Of a stretch of 64,000 bases of DNA, positions 43,640-53,714 are shown one piece after another. The position numbers and the translations under genes were made by a program. The DNA is taken from positions 17,502,001 to 17,566,000 of the forward strand of contig JAFFJZ010000002.1 in NCBI GenBank assembly GCA_018340375.1, in the 5' to 3' direction. This stretch comes from Gonatopus flavifemur (lineage: Eukaryota; Arthropoda; Insecta; Hymenoptera; Dryinidae). Positions within the stretch are counted from its first letter, which is position 1; each line of letters opens with the position of its first letter. The notes below the pieces were generated by a model that saw only the letters and a list, made by a program, of their open reading frames with translations, ran no database searches and had not been told where the DNA came from.

Positions 43640-45058
43640 GAGTACAAGCAGAAAAGATGAATCTAAATCAATGATTCAACACCTCAGAAATTTAGTTACC
43701 TTATGAAAATGATTTTGCTGTCAAAATGATGTCACTTTGATCAAATTTCAATGAAAATAACATCAATTTGTTCTAATTTGGATATAATTTTGACGTCATT
43801 TTCACAACCCGTTCTAATAAATGAAAGTGAAAATTGAAATAAACAATTTAAATTAGAATTTACATTCCAAATTTCATCCAACAGATTGTGTAATGATATT
43901 GTATACCACGAGTTGCTTATTGTATGTTTATCTAGGATTCTCTGATGGATGAATCCTCGCCAAAATAAGCCCGACGAAAAATTCCGTGTCATTGAGCCCT
44001 CGACCAATTCTCGTCTTTTGATAAATCATCATTGGAACAAATAAAATGCTCAATTCAACTGTATTTTAATGATTCACAAAATTGAATAAAAAACTATGCA
44101 ACATAATGAAGGAAAAACTCATTCCTACTATGATGATTTTTCTTCATTCCCACATATTAATTCACAAAATTGAATGACAAATTGAACAGAATATTTCATC
44201 AAACCACAACACAATCTTCGCAATAGTCAGAATAATCAATTCTGTCTCGCCGTTTATATTCTGATTGAAATGAATCCTATCAACTCTCCATCGAAATATT
44301 GTGCGCAACACGACACAATTGATCAACAATACTTTCACCATCATACTGCTGAAGTAAGTTCTACAACCATTCATTTAACTTTCTGCCAATACAATTCTAC
44401 AAAACTCCACCATTGCGGATATTTTGAATTTCAAATTCCGCGAAGTTTTACTTATCCTTCAGGCAATTAATGATTTCTCCAATGATTCCTGATTTTTTGA
44501 TGGTACACAATCAAGAATGATTATGCAATTCTTGCGAATGCATTCTGGATACTGAAAATGTGTCTGTTTTGGAAAATCACCGTTGAATTCAAGTAATTGA
44601 GGGACAAGTGGAGATTTTTCAAAATTTCACTTCGTAATTTGTAAAGTTTATAGCAAATGTATCTTCGAACTGTTTGAAAATTTACACATTTTTACAGGTT
44701 GTACAGTAAGTTTTTGAAGAAATTTTATGTTGAGATTACTTATTTCGCACTTCAAATTTGGCGTGCTCACAAACCCAACCTTTGTAACCTGTCCTTGGAA
44801 AGTACAATTCATATTATGCGATTATTATTTTGTATTACGTGAGAAAGTTTATTTGGAGTTGGAAACTACAGTTGTGGTATGTCAAAGCTAAATAGAGATA
44901 CAAAAGGTATGTAAGATTAATGCGTAACCCCACTTGCCAACACGTGGCGAACTCAAATTAAGTAATTATATTTTCTTTTTATATGCGCCTTTTTTTGTTC
45001 CTTTTAATAAATAGAAATTACAAACTCCAAGAAGGCTGGATGTCTTTGATTTATTTCA
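43640..45058. other. AT-rich DNA, nothing recognised
   Basis: ATTCACAAAATTGAAT occurs as a direct repeat at about 44071 and 44160. No transposon, RNA or protein motif is seen. Confidence 0.45.
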
Positions 45059-45060
45059 AA

Positions 45061-45356
45061 CACCGGTACCTCAGGAATCCAAAAATTAACAACATTTCAC
45101 TTGGTTCTCGGGAGGGCATATTTTAAGGGGTAGTTGTAACCAAAAAATTCGTTCTACAAGAAAACGGTTAGTTCTAAAACTTGAAAAGGATCTATTTATG
45201 CTGTAAAATAATGATTTTACTGATCGTTTTTACCTTTTGGAACCAATCGTTTCCTTGTAAAACTGAATTTTTAGTTACAACTGCCCTCTTAGATTATGCC
45301 CTGGTTCTCGGTTACTGGAATTTCATTGTAATTTTTATAAAAAAATTTTTTCAGTG
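45061..45356. mobile_element. Decayed CAC-type TIR element
   Basis: The arms pair through TGGTTCTCGGGAGGGC / GCCCTGGTTCTCGG-type words and GTAGTTGTAACC / AGTTACAACTGCC. The ends are CACCGGTACC and TTTTTCAGTG; the flanks AA and TA do not match. No ORF is credible. Confidence 0.5.
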
Positions 45357-45599
45357 TAAGGTTCTGGTGAGATGTTTGCGTATGTCTAATTTCTGGCTAG
45401 TTGAGCATTACAAGACTCGTAATAATGGTAGGACTAATAATGCAAATGCTGAACATTCATATAACTTGAGAACGAAGTGAAATTACCTATGAATTTACAT
45501 ACCACATCACACATCGCCAAAAAAACTGAACTTTTCGTTTCTGATTTGAAACACATGTCCTCGCAGGACGCTTTCCCAGCTTGTATGAATTTCGGCCCG

Positions 45600-45910
45600 A
45601 CTTTGGGCCCATCCTCTACATTGGAAAGAGTGAGATTTCCACTCAAATGAAAAGATAGGTTCCCTTCTGGCTGCATGGAGGGTTAAATTCTACTTCAAAA
45701 GAATGGAATTTCACTCTTCACGTAGCCAGAAGAGAACCTACTTTAGTACAAATGATGATAGCGTCTGTCTAGCATCTTTCTAGGTACTAACAGTAAAACT
45801 AGTTACTAGAAAGGGTCTTGACATTAACTATGAGGTGATTAGAGTCATTCTTGCTAGAGCATCTCTCCGTTCGTGTGAAATTCTCACTCCTCTGTATTTA
45901 GAGAGCACGT
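45600..45910. repeat. GAGTG-family repeat, copy 3, interrupted
   Basis: GAAAGAGTGAGATTTCCAC, TTCCCTTCTGGCTGCATG, ATTTCACTCTTCACGTAGCC and AATTCTCACTCCTCTG share the family words. A G-family fold-back is inserted at 45737-45859. Confidence 0.5.
45737..45859. mobile_element. G-family fold-back, copy 2
   Basis: It aligns with the inverse of 4961-5078 over its full length (TACTAACAGTAAAACTAG, GTCTTGACATTAACTATGAG, AGAGTCATTCTTGCTAG). The two copies are the only members recognised here. Confidence 0.6.
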
Positions 45911-45957
45911 AAGCAGGGTAGAACGTATGCTGAACCGGTGTTGGTCTCATAGTACAT

Positions 45958-46644
45958 CCCAATAAACATACACACGTTATTTCAACGTTGAAAGAACGTT
46001 AGACTGTCAAACGGACGCAGTCGTTGATTTCATAACGTTGATTTTTAGTTGAAATTTGATAGGGAAATGGACGACCTGGAATTACGTTTTGATGACGTGT
46101 AATTTAAACTAATATTCAAAAATAACCATTAAACGACGTCCTCAAAAAACGTGTTTTGAACGGGTTTGAATCACGCGTTTAAAATGAGTTCATAACACCT
46201 TGTGTTTACATAGAAAAATAGTTTACTTGAATATAAACCTACTACACATTTCATTGCATTCAATGAAATTTTACTCGATTCAAGTAAATTTCATTTGAAA
46301 TTAATAAAAGTTTATTTGAATGGAATACATTTTTTATTTGATTCAACTTGAACTCTAGTAGGTTCATATTTAAGTAGAAATTTAATTGATTCAAACAAAG
46401 TTTATTCAATTTGAATAAATCCAAATATAAATTTCTCTGGGTGTATAACCATCATTAGGACACGTCAATATTTGACGTCTTTTAAACGATGTTCAAACCG
46501 TTGATATGACGTTATTTTATGGTTGAAAAACACGTGATCTGCCGCGACATTTTTACGTTGAATCAACGCAAGAATATTACTGAATCACAACGTGTGGTTA
46601 TTGACTGTTTTTGACGTTTTTAAAACGTGCGTGTGTTTACTGGG
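45958..46644. mobile_element. CCC-type fold-back rich in ACGT words, AT duplication
   Basis: CCCAATAAACATACACACG and the inverse of CCCAGTAAACACACGCACG are the TIRs, flanked by AT (45956-45957 and 46645-46646). The interior has many AACGTTGA, TGACGT and ACACGT words in both orientations (for example TTTCAACGTTGAAAGAACG). A CAC-type MITE is nested at 46209-46443. No coding capacity. Confidence 0.8.
46209..46443. mobile_element. CAC-type MITE, TA duplication, nested
   Basis: CATAGAAAAATAGTTTACTTG (the third base appears lost) to AAATTTCTCTGGGTG, flanked by TA (46207-46208 and 46444-46445). The interior pairs through AACCTACTA / TAGTAGGTT and has many TTCAAAT / ATTTGAA words. No ORF. Confidence 0.65.
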
Positions 46645-46648
46645 ATGC

Positions 46649-46873
46649 TGTTGAAGTTCCAATTGTTTATAAAAACGAAACGAAAATTCGAATTCACAAA
46701 ATGGTAAACCATTTGATGTGGTAAACCATTGTTATTTACCTTCTCGGATCAAGTTCTCAAAATTGAAGAAAGCATTTAAAAAATGTTTCGCAAGGTTTCA
46801 AGTCTTCAACAGCTTGGTATTTTGTTTTTCAATTACTAATTCATTTCAATAAACGATTCAAACTTCAGCAACA
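46649..46873. mobile_element. B-family MITE, copy 3
   Basis: CTGTTGAAGTTCCAATTG and the inverse of TGTTGCTGAAGTTTGAATCG are imperfect TIRs. The interior AAACGAAACGAAAATTCG and TCAAGTCTTCAACAGCTTGG matches copy 2. GGTAAACCATTTG is duplicated internally. It abuts the fold-back that ends at 46644. Confidence 0.65.
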
Positions 46874-46875
46874 TC

Positions 46876-47696
46876 ATTGTACGCACATGCTGGGGTCGGT
46901 ATTTTCGATTGGTTGGACAATTAATTCCTCATCAATTGCAAAAAAAAACATGCTCCATTTCCCCAATATTCACCAGAATTTAATTCAATTTTTAACTCAA
47001 CATCGATGAGTTCGCAATGTCTTCAAGTTCGTTCGATGACTGAAATGACGATATCGATTAATAAAATGTTTCTTCGTTTAAGAACTCTGTTAAAACAAGA
47101 TAACTTTGCCTGTAAACGAAAAAAGAGAACATGATTTATAGCCGAGTAATTTGTGTAGAAGAATCACGATACTTTATTGTTTTTTCTGAAGGTACATTGT
47201 ACATCAAAAGGTTATCTCGTGTCAACGCCAGTTATGTACTTAAGTGAAATTACAGTCATCAATGGGGAGGAAGAAGGAGCGTGGGTCAGTCAGCCGGACC
47301 TGTCCAGAAGAGTAATCGATAAACATGAACAATTATAGTTTTCACGTAGAACGCGAAGAAAAAAATACGATTTCGCTCGAATCAATCAAACCTCCAAGGT
47401 TTTTAACTCCTCATCAATATTTATATAAATAAAATCTTTGCAATTATTCCTGCAATTTGTTATGCTTTGTAAAGAAACAGCTCAGGAACTGAACGGATAC
47501 AAATTTCTCATTGTCACTGAGAATTCCATTCACATTTCAATCACATTTTTTCTTTCAACAATTACTGTGAGATTTTTTTTTCAAAATACCTGGCCAGCCT
47601 GTAAAAATCAGTGAATTTCCAAACAATTTGGAGAGATATTTCTTACAAAGTTTACAGAATACACAGCGACTTTTTGAAACAGTCGCATTGGTCCTT
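46876..47696. other. AT-rich DNA, nothing recognised
   Basis: No repeat pair or protein motif is seen. Confidence 0.5.
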
Positions 47697-47698
47697 CG

Positions 47699-47928
47699 CA
47701 TTGAAAAAATAATTTAGCTACAGCAGCGAAGTGGTTGGATACAGGACCGACACGGACAGTCATTAGATTAGCTCCTGCAGCTAAATTTTGGCTGTTACAG
47801 CACATAAATTAGCTATTCAAGCAAATTTCTTCACCGTCCTGACTAAAATTTAGCTGCAGGAGTTGATTCAATGGCTGCCCTTATTCGTGCTAGCGACTTC
47901 GCTGCTGCAGTTAAATGCTCTTTCCGTG
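47699..47928. mobile_element. CAC-type MITE (AGCTAA subfamily), CG duplication
   Basis: CATTGAAAAAATAATTTAGC to GCTCTTTCCGTG, flanked by CG (47697-47698 and 47929-47930). The interior TTAGCTCCTGCAGCTAAATT and CACGGACAGTC is that of the copy at 60401-60625. No ORF. Confidence 0.7.
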
Positions 47929-47929
47929 C

Positions 47930-48173
47930 GATTACTGAAATTTTCACAGTAATTTTTCAAGTAAAATTCTTTTGATGTGTGACATAATCTAGCAACAATT
48001 TTGAATTCAGTCACGTATAGTACATTTTATTGAATCCAATATCTTTGAGTTCATTGATAAGGCTAGATTTTTAGAGATACCTGTGGCTTGACAGGAATTA
48101 TGATTGGAGATTTTATGAACTCGGACTAGTTTTCAGCTGATATTGCGAAATGGATGTTCATATTGTCATACTT
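47930..48173. other. AT-rich spacer, nothing recognised
   Basis: No repeat pair or protein motif is seen. Confidence 0.4.
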
Positions 48174-48286
48174 CCCTAGTAGAAATCATTCTAGCCATTG
48201 TCTAGGCGATCACAAGGCCTTATGAGGCCTTGCAAGTCCCTCACAAGGGCCTGGCGAGGCTTAGTAAGGCCTAGAGAATTACTGGA
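48174..48286. mobile_element. Short CCC-type fold-back, TT duplication
   Basis: CCCTAGTAGAAATCATTC and the inverse of TCCAGTAATTCTCTAGGCC are the ends; the last base has mutated. The centre is GGCCTT/AAGGCC-rich (CAAGGCCTTATGAGGCC). TT flanks both ends (48172-48173 and 48287-48288). Confidence 0.55.
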
Positions 48287-48289
48287 TTG

Positions 48290-49124
48290 ATGTCAATTCG
48301 CGTGTGTAGGATCCAAATCTCGGATAATAGGAAATTTCATGCTTTTCACAGCCTGATTTATTGCGTCATACGCAACAGACCAGAGTCAAATCAGATTTCA
48401 CTACTTTGACTCGAGGTTTGGAATTCCAGAACAAACTGGCTGACAAATTGACTAGATTTGAAGGAACTCCTCAGTTATCTAGCAGATACTAACCCTCTAG
48501 CTACGCTCACTGAATTCACTTTTCCATAAATCCCAAGAGCATTTGGTTTCGAACATGATGATGAGGAAGTTTTCTGGATTCCATTCGATACGGTAAAGAT
48601 TCTTCCATGCTTGAATGCAAATTTGGGGACTTAAGACAGTTGAAAGGGGGAGAAGTTTGAAAATTTCGTTTTAGATTTCTCACATCATTTTTGATGGGAG
48701 GAGAAGAAGAAAAACATGTTTCCTCATCTGCTTCACGGGTTGGTACTTAAAGGCCTCCTAAACATTTCAAACAAAGTTCTTTAATCAAAATAAGCTTAAT
48801 ATGTTCTCCACGTTCGGTTATATTCAGCCCTCAATATGTAATTCAAGTACCATGAATACAGTTTAAATTTGAGTTTACAGAGATCTGTAAATAAACAGAA
48901 TTCAGTAATCTTTCTTAATTATGATTATAAATCAAGGAAAACAAGTTTTACATTGTTGAATTATTTCCGAATAAAATGTCCTGAATTTTCAGTCAGAGTT
49001 CCTGTGAATCACAATAAAAAGTAAAACTTATTTTCATTCTGAATATGAGTTTATTATAATATGCAGCCGAAGCACCGAAAACAAAGGCCAAAACAATGGA
49101 AAAGATTGAATTTCAGTCAAGTTT
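48290..49124. other. AT-rich DNA, nothing recognised
   Basis: No repeat pair or protein motif is seen. Confidence 0.5.
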
Positions 49125-49128
49125 TTAA

Positions 49129-50058
49129 CCCTTTCAGTGCGTACATGGGTCATTTTTGTCCAGGTAATTTCTTCCACGACGAATTCTTCTGAGTAGTATA
49201 AAATTCAGGTCTCCATTTCACCACCTAAAAAAACTTTAGGGTGGAGATTATCTCTCTGCTGAGAGGCGATCGGAGTCGTCAATCCCGCTATCAACGGGAA
49301 GCTGTTGGAAACTTCTACGGACACAAATGACCCATGTGCGTGCGAATAGGGGCCTTTTCGTGTGGAGTGTTATTTGTTTGGGATGTGTTGTAAGCATAAA
49401 ATTTTCATGCCAAGAAACATCCTTAAAGCACTAGTTTATGCTCCCAATTTCCTTCGAATACCCAAGTGTAAAAATATTCGAGATTATTTGTGATTTGATA
49501 TAGTTTAGTTGATGTATAAGTTGTATGTATGATTGAATATAAATTACTCGAGTTTAAGGGTAATATTCACGAAGAACTGAGGCCCGTGAGTTGATCCTTC
49601 CCGAGCCCAGATTTCCTCTCTATGGCCCTGCTTACACGGAAAAAAATACGTTTCCCCACTATTCTTCGTACAAAAACATTATACGATTTTTCATGCTCAA
49701 ATAATTATATATTTTGGGAAATATTGGATTTCCATTACTATTCCTTGAAAGCTCTATTCTTGAACTACGAAATCCTCGAGGGATTGTTTTTGACACTGGG
49801 TTAATAGAAAGTTACAATTTCTCACGTGAAATCAGGAATTTCCCTTACTTTTCACTCATTTGTGATTTTCAAAGCACACGAGATCTAATCGTTGCCTATA
49901 TAATTTTCTGTACATAGGTTTGTTCTACACACTTGAAGGTATATTCACGAATTTTGGCAGATTTTTTGGATTTCTTTTTGTACGTGAAATAATGGCTAGA
50001 CATGAATGACCCATGTGCGCACCGATGAGGTGCCATTTTGTAGAGCGCACTGAAAGGG
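49129..50058. mobile_element. piggyBac-like non-autonomous element (TTAA)
   Basis: CCCTTTCAGTGCG and its exact inverse are flanked by TTAA (49125-49128 and 50059-50062), the target duplication of the piggyBac superfamily; the CCC start is also typical. ATGGGTCATTTTTGTCC (from about 49146) recurs inverted at 49318-49338 and again near the right end (GAATGACCCATGTGCGCACC), so the element has three copies of a subterminal TGACCCATGTGCG word. The rest is AT-rich with frames of at most 84 codons, and no DDD transposase remains. At 930 bp it is a deletion derivative or MITE. Confidence 0.85.
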
Positions 50059-50062
50059 TTAA

Positions 50063-52328
50063 GTAAGATGCAGTCTGGACTTTTTACAACAGTGAATGAA
50101 TCAGTGCGAGAAATGTGCGATGCCATCAATCGTTCTACCGGTTTATACATGATCGAACTATTTCGAACTATATATTGTTACTATTTCAGTAAACTCATTG
50201 CCGCTGGAATGAATTTAAAATGGGGATTTTTGGTCAAGGTATCGGCTTTTATTAGAAGCAGAAAAGAAATATTGAACAGTGAATGGATTGCGTAGCAAAC
50301 GTAGTTTCGTACTCACATTAGGAATAAGTGATTCCGTGTCCTTGAAATGACATACGAAGAGTAATATCCGTCATTCGATCGATTCAATAATTTGTCAGCT
50401 AAACATTGAAGAATACATTCATCGGGATATTTCTGCATGGCATGTATTCGAAATGCAGTAATTTATGAAAACAAGAATAGGTAATTTCCGATCATATCAT
50501 TTTGTGGAATCAATAAAGCCACATGATTTTGTCGCAACTTCAAAGTTAGTCGAATTTACAGACGATACGCTGGCACCGCATATAATCTGGCGGTAGCAAT
50601 CTATTAGATTGATATCAAACCCATATCCACAAATCTTGAGCATCGGTTTGTAGAATGGGACCCAAGGGATGACTCCTCTCTTTTTTCACCCCAACGAAGA
50701 ATAATAATAATGGGAAGGTAAGGAGACAAAATCGTGGGTGGCCCCTATGATTTCTTCGACTATGACCCTATCTGCCGATCTCAATAGCCGAGTAATTCCG
50801 CCGAAGCGGGGTATCTTTCTTCTCTGCCTATCTCGTTTCTCTTTTATTCTTAGTTGGTCGTGGCGAACGAGGCGCATTCTGACACCTACGACTGGCCATG
50901 AGATCCGCGCTACGACAACAACAACAAAAACAAAAGGAAAAAAAGGAGGAATAACAACAAATCCTCTCATAGAAGAGACGAGAGGAATGAAGCTGAGAAA
51001 GCCAAACCCGGTTTCAGGCCCGTACCGGTGAACTCATGAGGCCTCCTACCGAGGAGCAAACGAGCCAACCAGAGACCAGAAGAACTACTCTGGTGCATTC
51101 TCGTAGCCACACCTCTGCACACCAAGTCCCGGAGATTCATCCTCTTTCCCTTGCCTTTCGTCGCTCTGTAGCCTCTCGCGTTCTCACTCCTCCTTTCGTT
51201 CTTTCATCTCGCTTCAACTCCACGTCTCCGCGTGTACGTACACACGTACGTGTATATATATATATATATATGTCTCTACTATTCTTTGCATACACCTTAT
51301 GTGTTGTGCCAGCCTCTGCAGAGTTGTTTTTTTACCTCGCAATATACCCGTACCACGAACTCTGAGTCGAGATGAGAGCTGGAGCCCTCTGAACGATAGA
51401 GTCGGCACCACAAGTGTTGTTCATATGCTCAAACTTTGAGCCTACACATCTAACAATCCGTATCAAGATGCATCCTTAGTTTTCTTTATCACAATGTGAA
51501 TTGTGGAATTGAGAGAGAATATACTATAACAAAATTCATACAAACTTAACGATTGTACATATCATCGTTTTCGTTAGAGTTTATAACGATGTTGTAAATT
51601 TCTATTAGTGATTAGAATATTTCTTTTTTCTCTCATTTGTATACAGAATATGATATTTTATTACGTACCCGTTGACAGGATTGCGAAGTTCATTATGAAT
51701 ATTTGTGACGAAGTTACGTGTGTTTTCAATTCTAAACGAGTTTTCTGTTTACGATGACAAAGTAGGGGAGAAAGCAAGGAATTCATTACGAATGTGAGCG
51801 ATATGAATTTGTATGAATTTACAAAATCCATCGAATTATACTACCTAATCGGATGGCTTAATTCAAACTTCAGTTTAGACGAGTTTTGTGGGTTTGTGTA
51901 TATTTGTGAATGAAAGTGAAACTTTGGTCGTATGTTTTCTTCGACCTTGGCATTCGTAAGGAAGATCATTTAGAATTGCGCATGAGAAATATAGGGTTGA
52001 ATGCTAATGCGTCGTTTACATACATTTTTCATGTATATTTCGTACCCGTACGAGGAAAAATATGAATTGTGATTTGGGTTGGAATAATAAAAACTTGGAA
52101 TTTCAATTTGAAGATAATTATCGGAAAATTTTTACGTAACAAACGATTTTTGAGAAATTGCAAAAGAGGATAAATTACTGACTCAAATGTAATCACTTCA
52201 TCTCACGAAATATTACATCACTAAATTACATTTGTTCAATCCAAAATGTCCCGGAATTGTATAATGAATAATTAATTAGAAGATTTGAGAGTGTATTTTT
52301 GTCAATAAGCGACGTTGATGCAAACCTA
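50063..52328. other. Repeat-poor DNA, GC-richer 50680-51480
   Basis: No transposon is recognised. Around 50822-50851 a long pyrimidine tract ends in TTCTTAG, a plausible 3' splice site, but no frame downstream gives a recognisable protein. ACA-rich (50920-50945) and (TA)n (51253-51272) runs occur. A non-coding exon or promoter is possible. Confidence 0.4.
51253..51272. repeat. (TA)n microsatellite
   Basis: Uninterrupted TA run between CGTACGTG and TGTCTC. Confidence 0.9.
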
Positions 52329-52330
52329 CG

Positions 52331-52525
52331 CACAAAGGATAAATGTTCACGCAACAGCAATTTGCGATTCCTTGACCTTATTCATTATCAAAAAGTTTGC
52401 TATCGCAGCAAAATTGTTTGTTGACCCAGACTGCGAGGGAAATTTGCTGATTTGGCAAGCGTTTTGCCAATCCAACGTAGCAGAAGTTTTTAATTCATTA
52501 TTGTAGCAGGATTTTTCTTCGCGTG
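52331..52525. mobile_element. Decayed AGCAAA-family MITE
   Basis: TTTGCTATCGCAGCAAAATTG, AAATTTGCTGATTTGGCAAGC and the end TTTTTCTTCGCGTG match the copy at 43373-43634. The left end CACAAAGG is uncertain and the flanks do not match. Confidence 0.5.
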
Positions 52526-52725
52526 TAGAAATAACAATGAATAAAAAAATACCATATTCGAAGATAATGTGATTTTTCAACAGAATATACAGAGATCTAT
52601 TGAAATGTACTCAACTTTCCATACAGGGAGTGAGTGTAAATATTTTCTCACTTGATTCAATAACTACCCAAGAGATAAATTTTAAAAAATTATATATAAT
52701 TCTATACAGATTATATATAAATGAT

Positions 52726-53712
52726 ACCTAGTCATGGGTCATATATAACTCGAGTATAGCTTTGTTACTGAAATCTACTGCTCCTAGGAATGCATGATAT
52801 TCCATATTATCAATATTTTACATATAATTTATATCGATATTTTATGAAATTCAATATAAACTCAACAAAATTTCAAGAAAAATTATCGATACAGAGGAAT
52901 ATTGTTCATCACTGAGTACTCCCCTGCAATTAAAAAATATTGTATAAAGTAGGTGATTGTATATTCAAATTAAATTAGAGTTACATGAAATAGTATAATG
53001 AAGTTGTATGTCAGCTCTATAAAATCATTTCTATGCGGTAGATTTCATTCATCTCCCATATAATTCATATATAATTTTCCCATATAAAATTCCACATGCC
53101 ATGATACTTTTTCACTCATTTTATTGAGTACATCAAAATTTTGCATTTTTTTCCCGCTTTCCCTAAGCAAAATGAATCATATGAGAACATATAAAAATCA
53201 TATGCAATCCATATAAAATTCAGATATGGTCATATATGGCCATACATAATCCTTACATAATCCATATTTAATCCATGTATGACCTATATATGGCCCATAT
53301 ATAATTCATATGTAACTCATATATGATCCATGAAAAAGGGATCATATATGGTCTATATATAATTATTGAAGTTTATATAAGTATTATTAAGATTTATATA
53401 AGGACATATATAGTTATATATGGAGCTATATATAGAAAATTGAATTGTTATACATAGTAAAAAATCTGAATAATTCTTTTCATATATAATAATTTTGAAT
53501 CCCATATATACCATTATATATAACTATATATGTGCATATATAAATTTCAATAATACTTATATAAACTTCAATAATTATATATAGACCATATATAATCCTT
53601 TTTTACTGGGGATATGCGAAAAAATTCTGCCATATATGAAATATTCTCCATACATGGATTATATATGCATTATACATGGACCATATATGGTCATACATAC
53701 TTTCCACTAGGG
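52726..53712. mobile_element. TATA-rich fold-back element
   Basis: Most of the sequence is made of CATATATGG, CCATATATAA and TATATAATC words. A strong inner palindrome runs from 53341 (ATCATATATGGTCTATATAT) to about 53597, with arms of about 100 bp. The outer ends look like ACCTAGTCATGGGTCATAT and the inverse of CCCTAGTGGAAAGTATGTA, so it belongs with the CCCTAG fold-backs; the flanks do not match. Confidence 0.55.
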
Positions 53713-53714
53713 TT

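Noticed and set aside
50738..51365. Arg/Thr/Pro-rich frames with a possible upstream splice acceptor at about 50851
   Set aside because: The acceptor-like tract is good but no reading frame after it gives a recognisable protein or a matching donor, so no exon is called.
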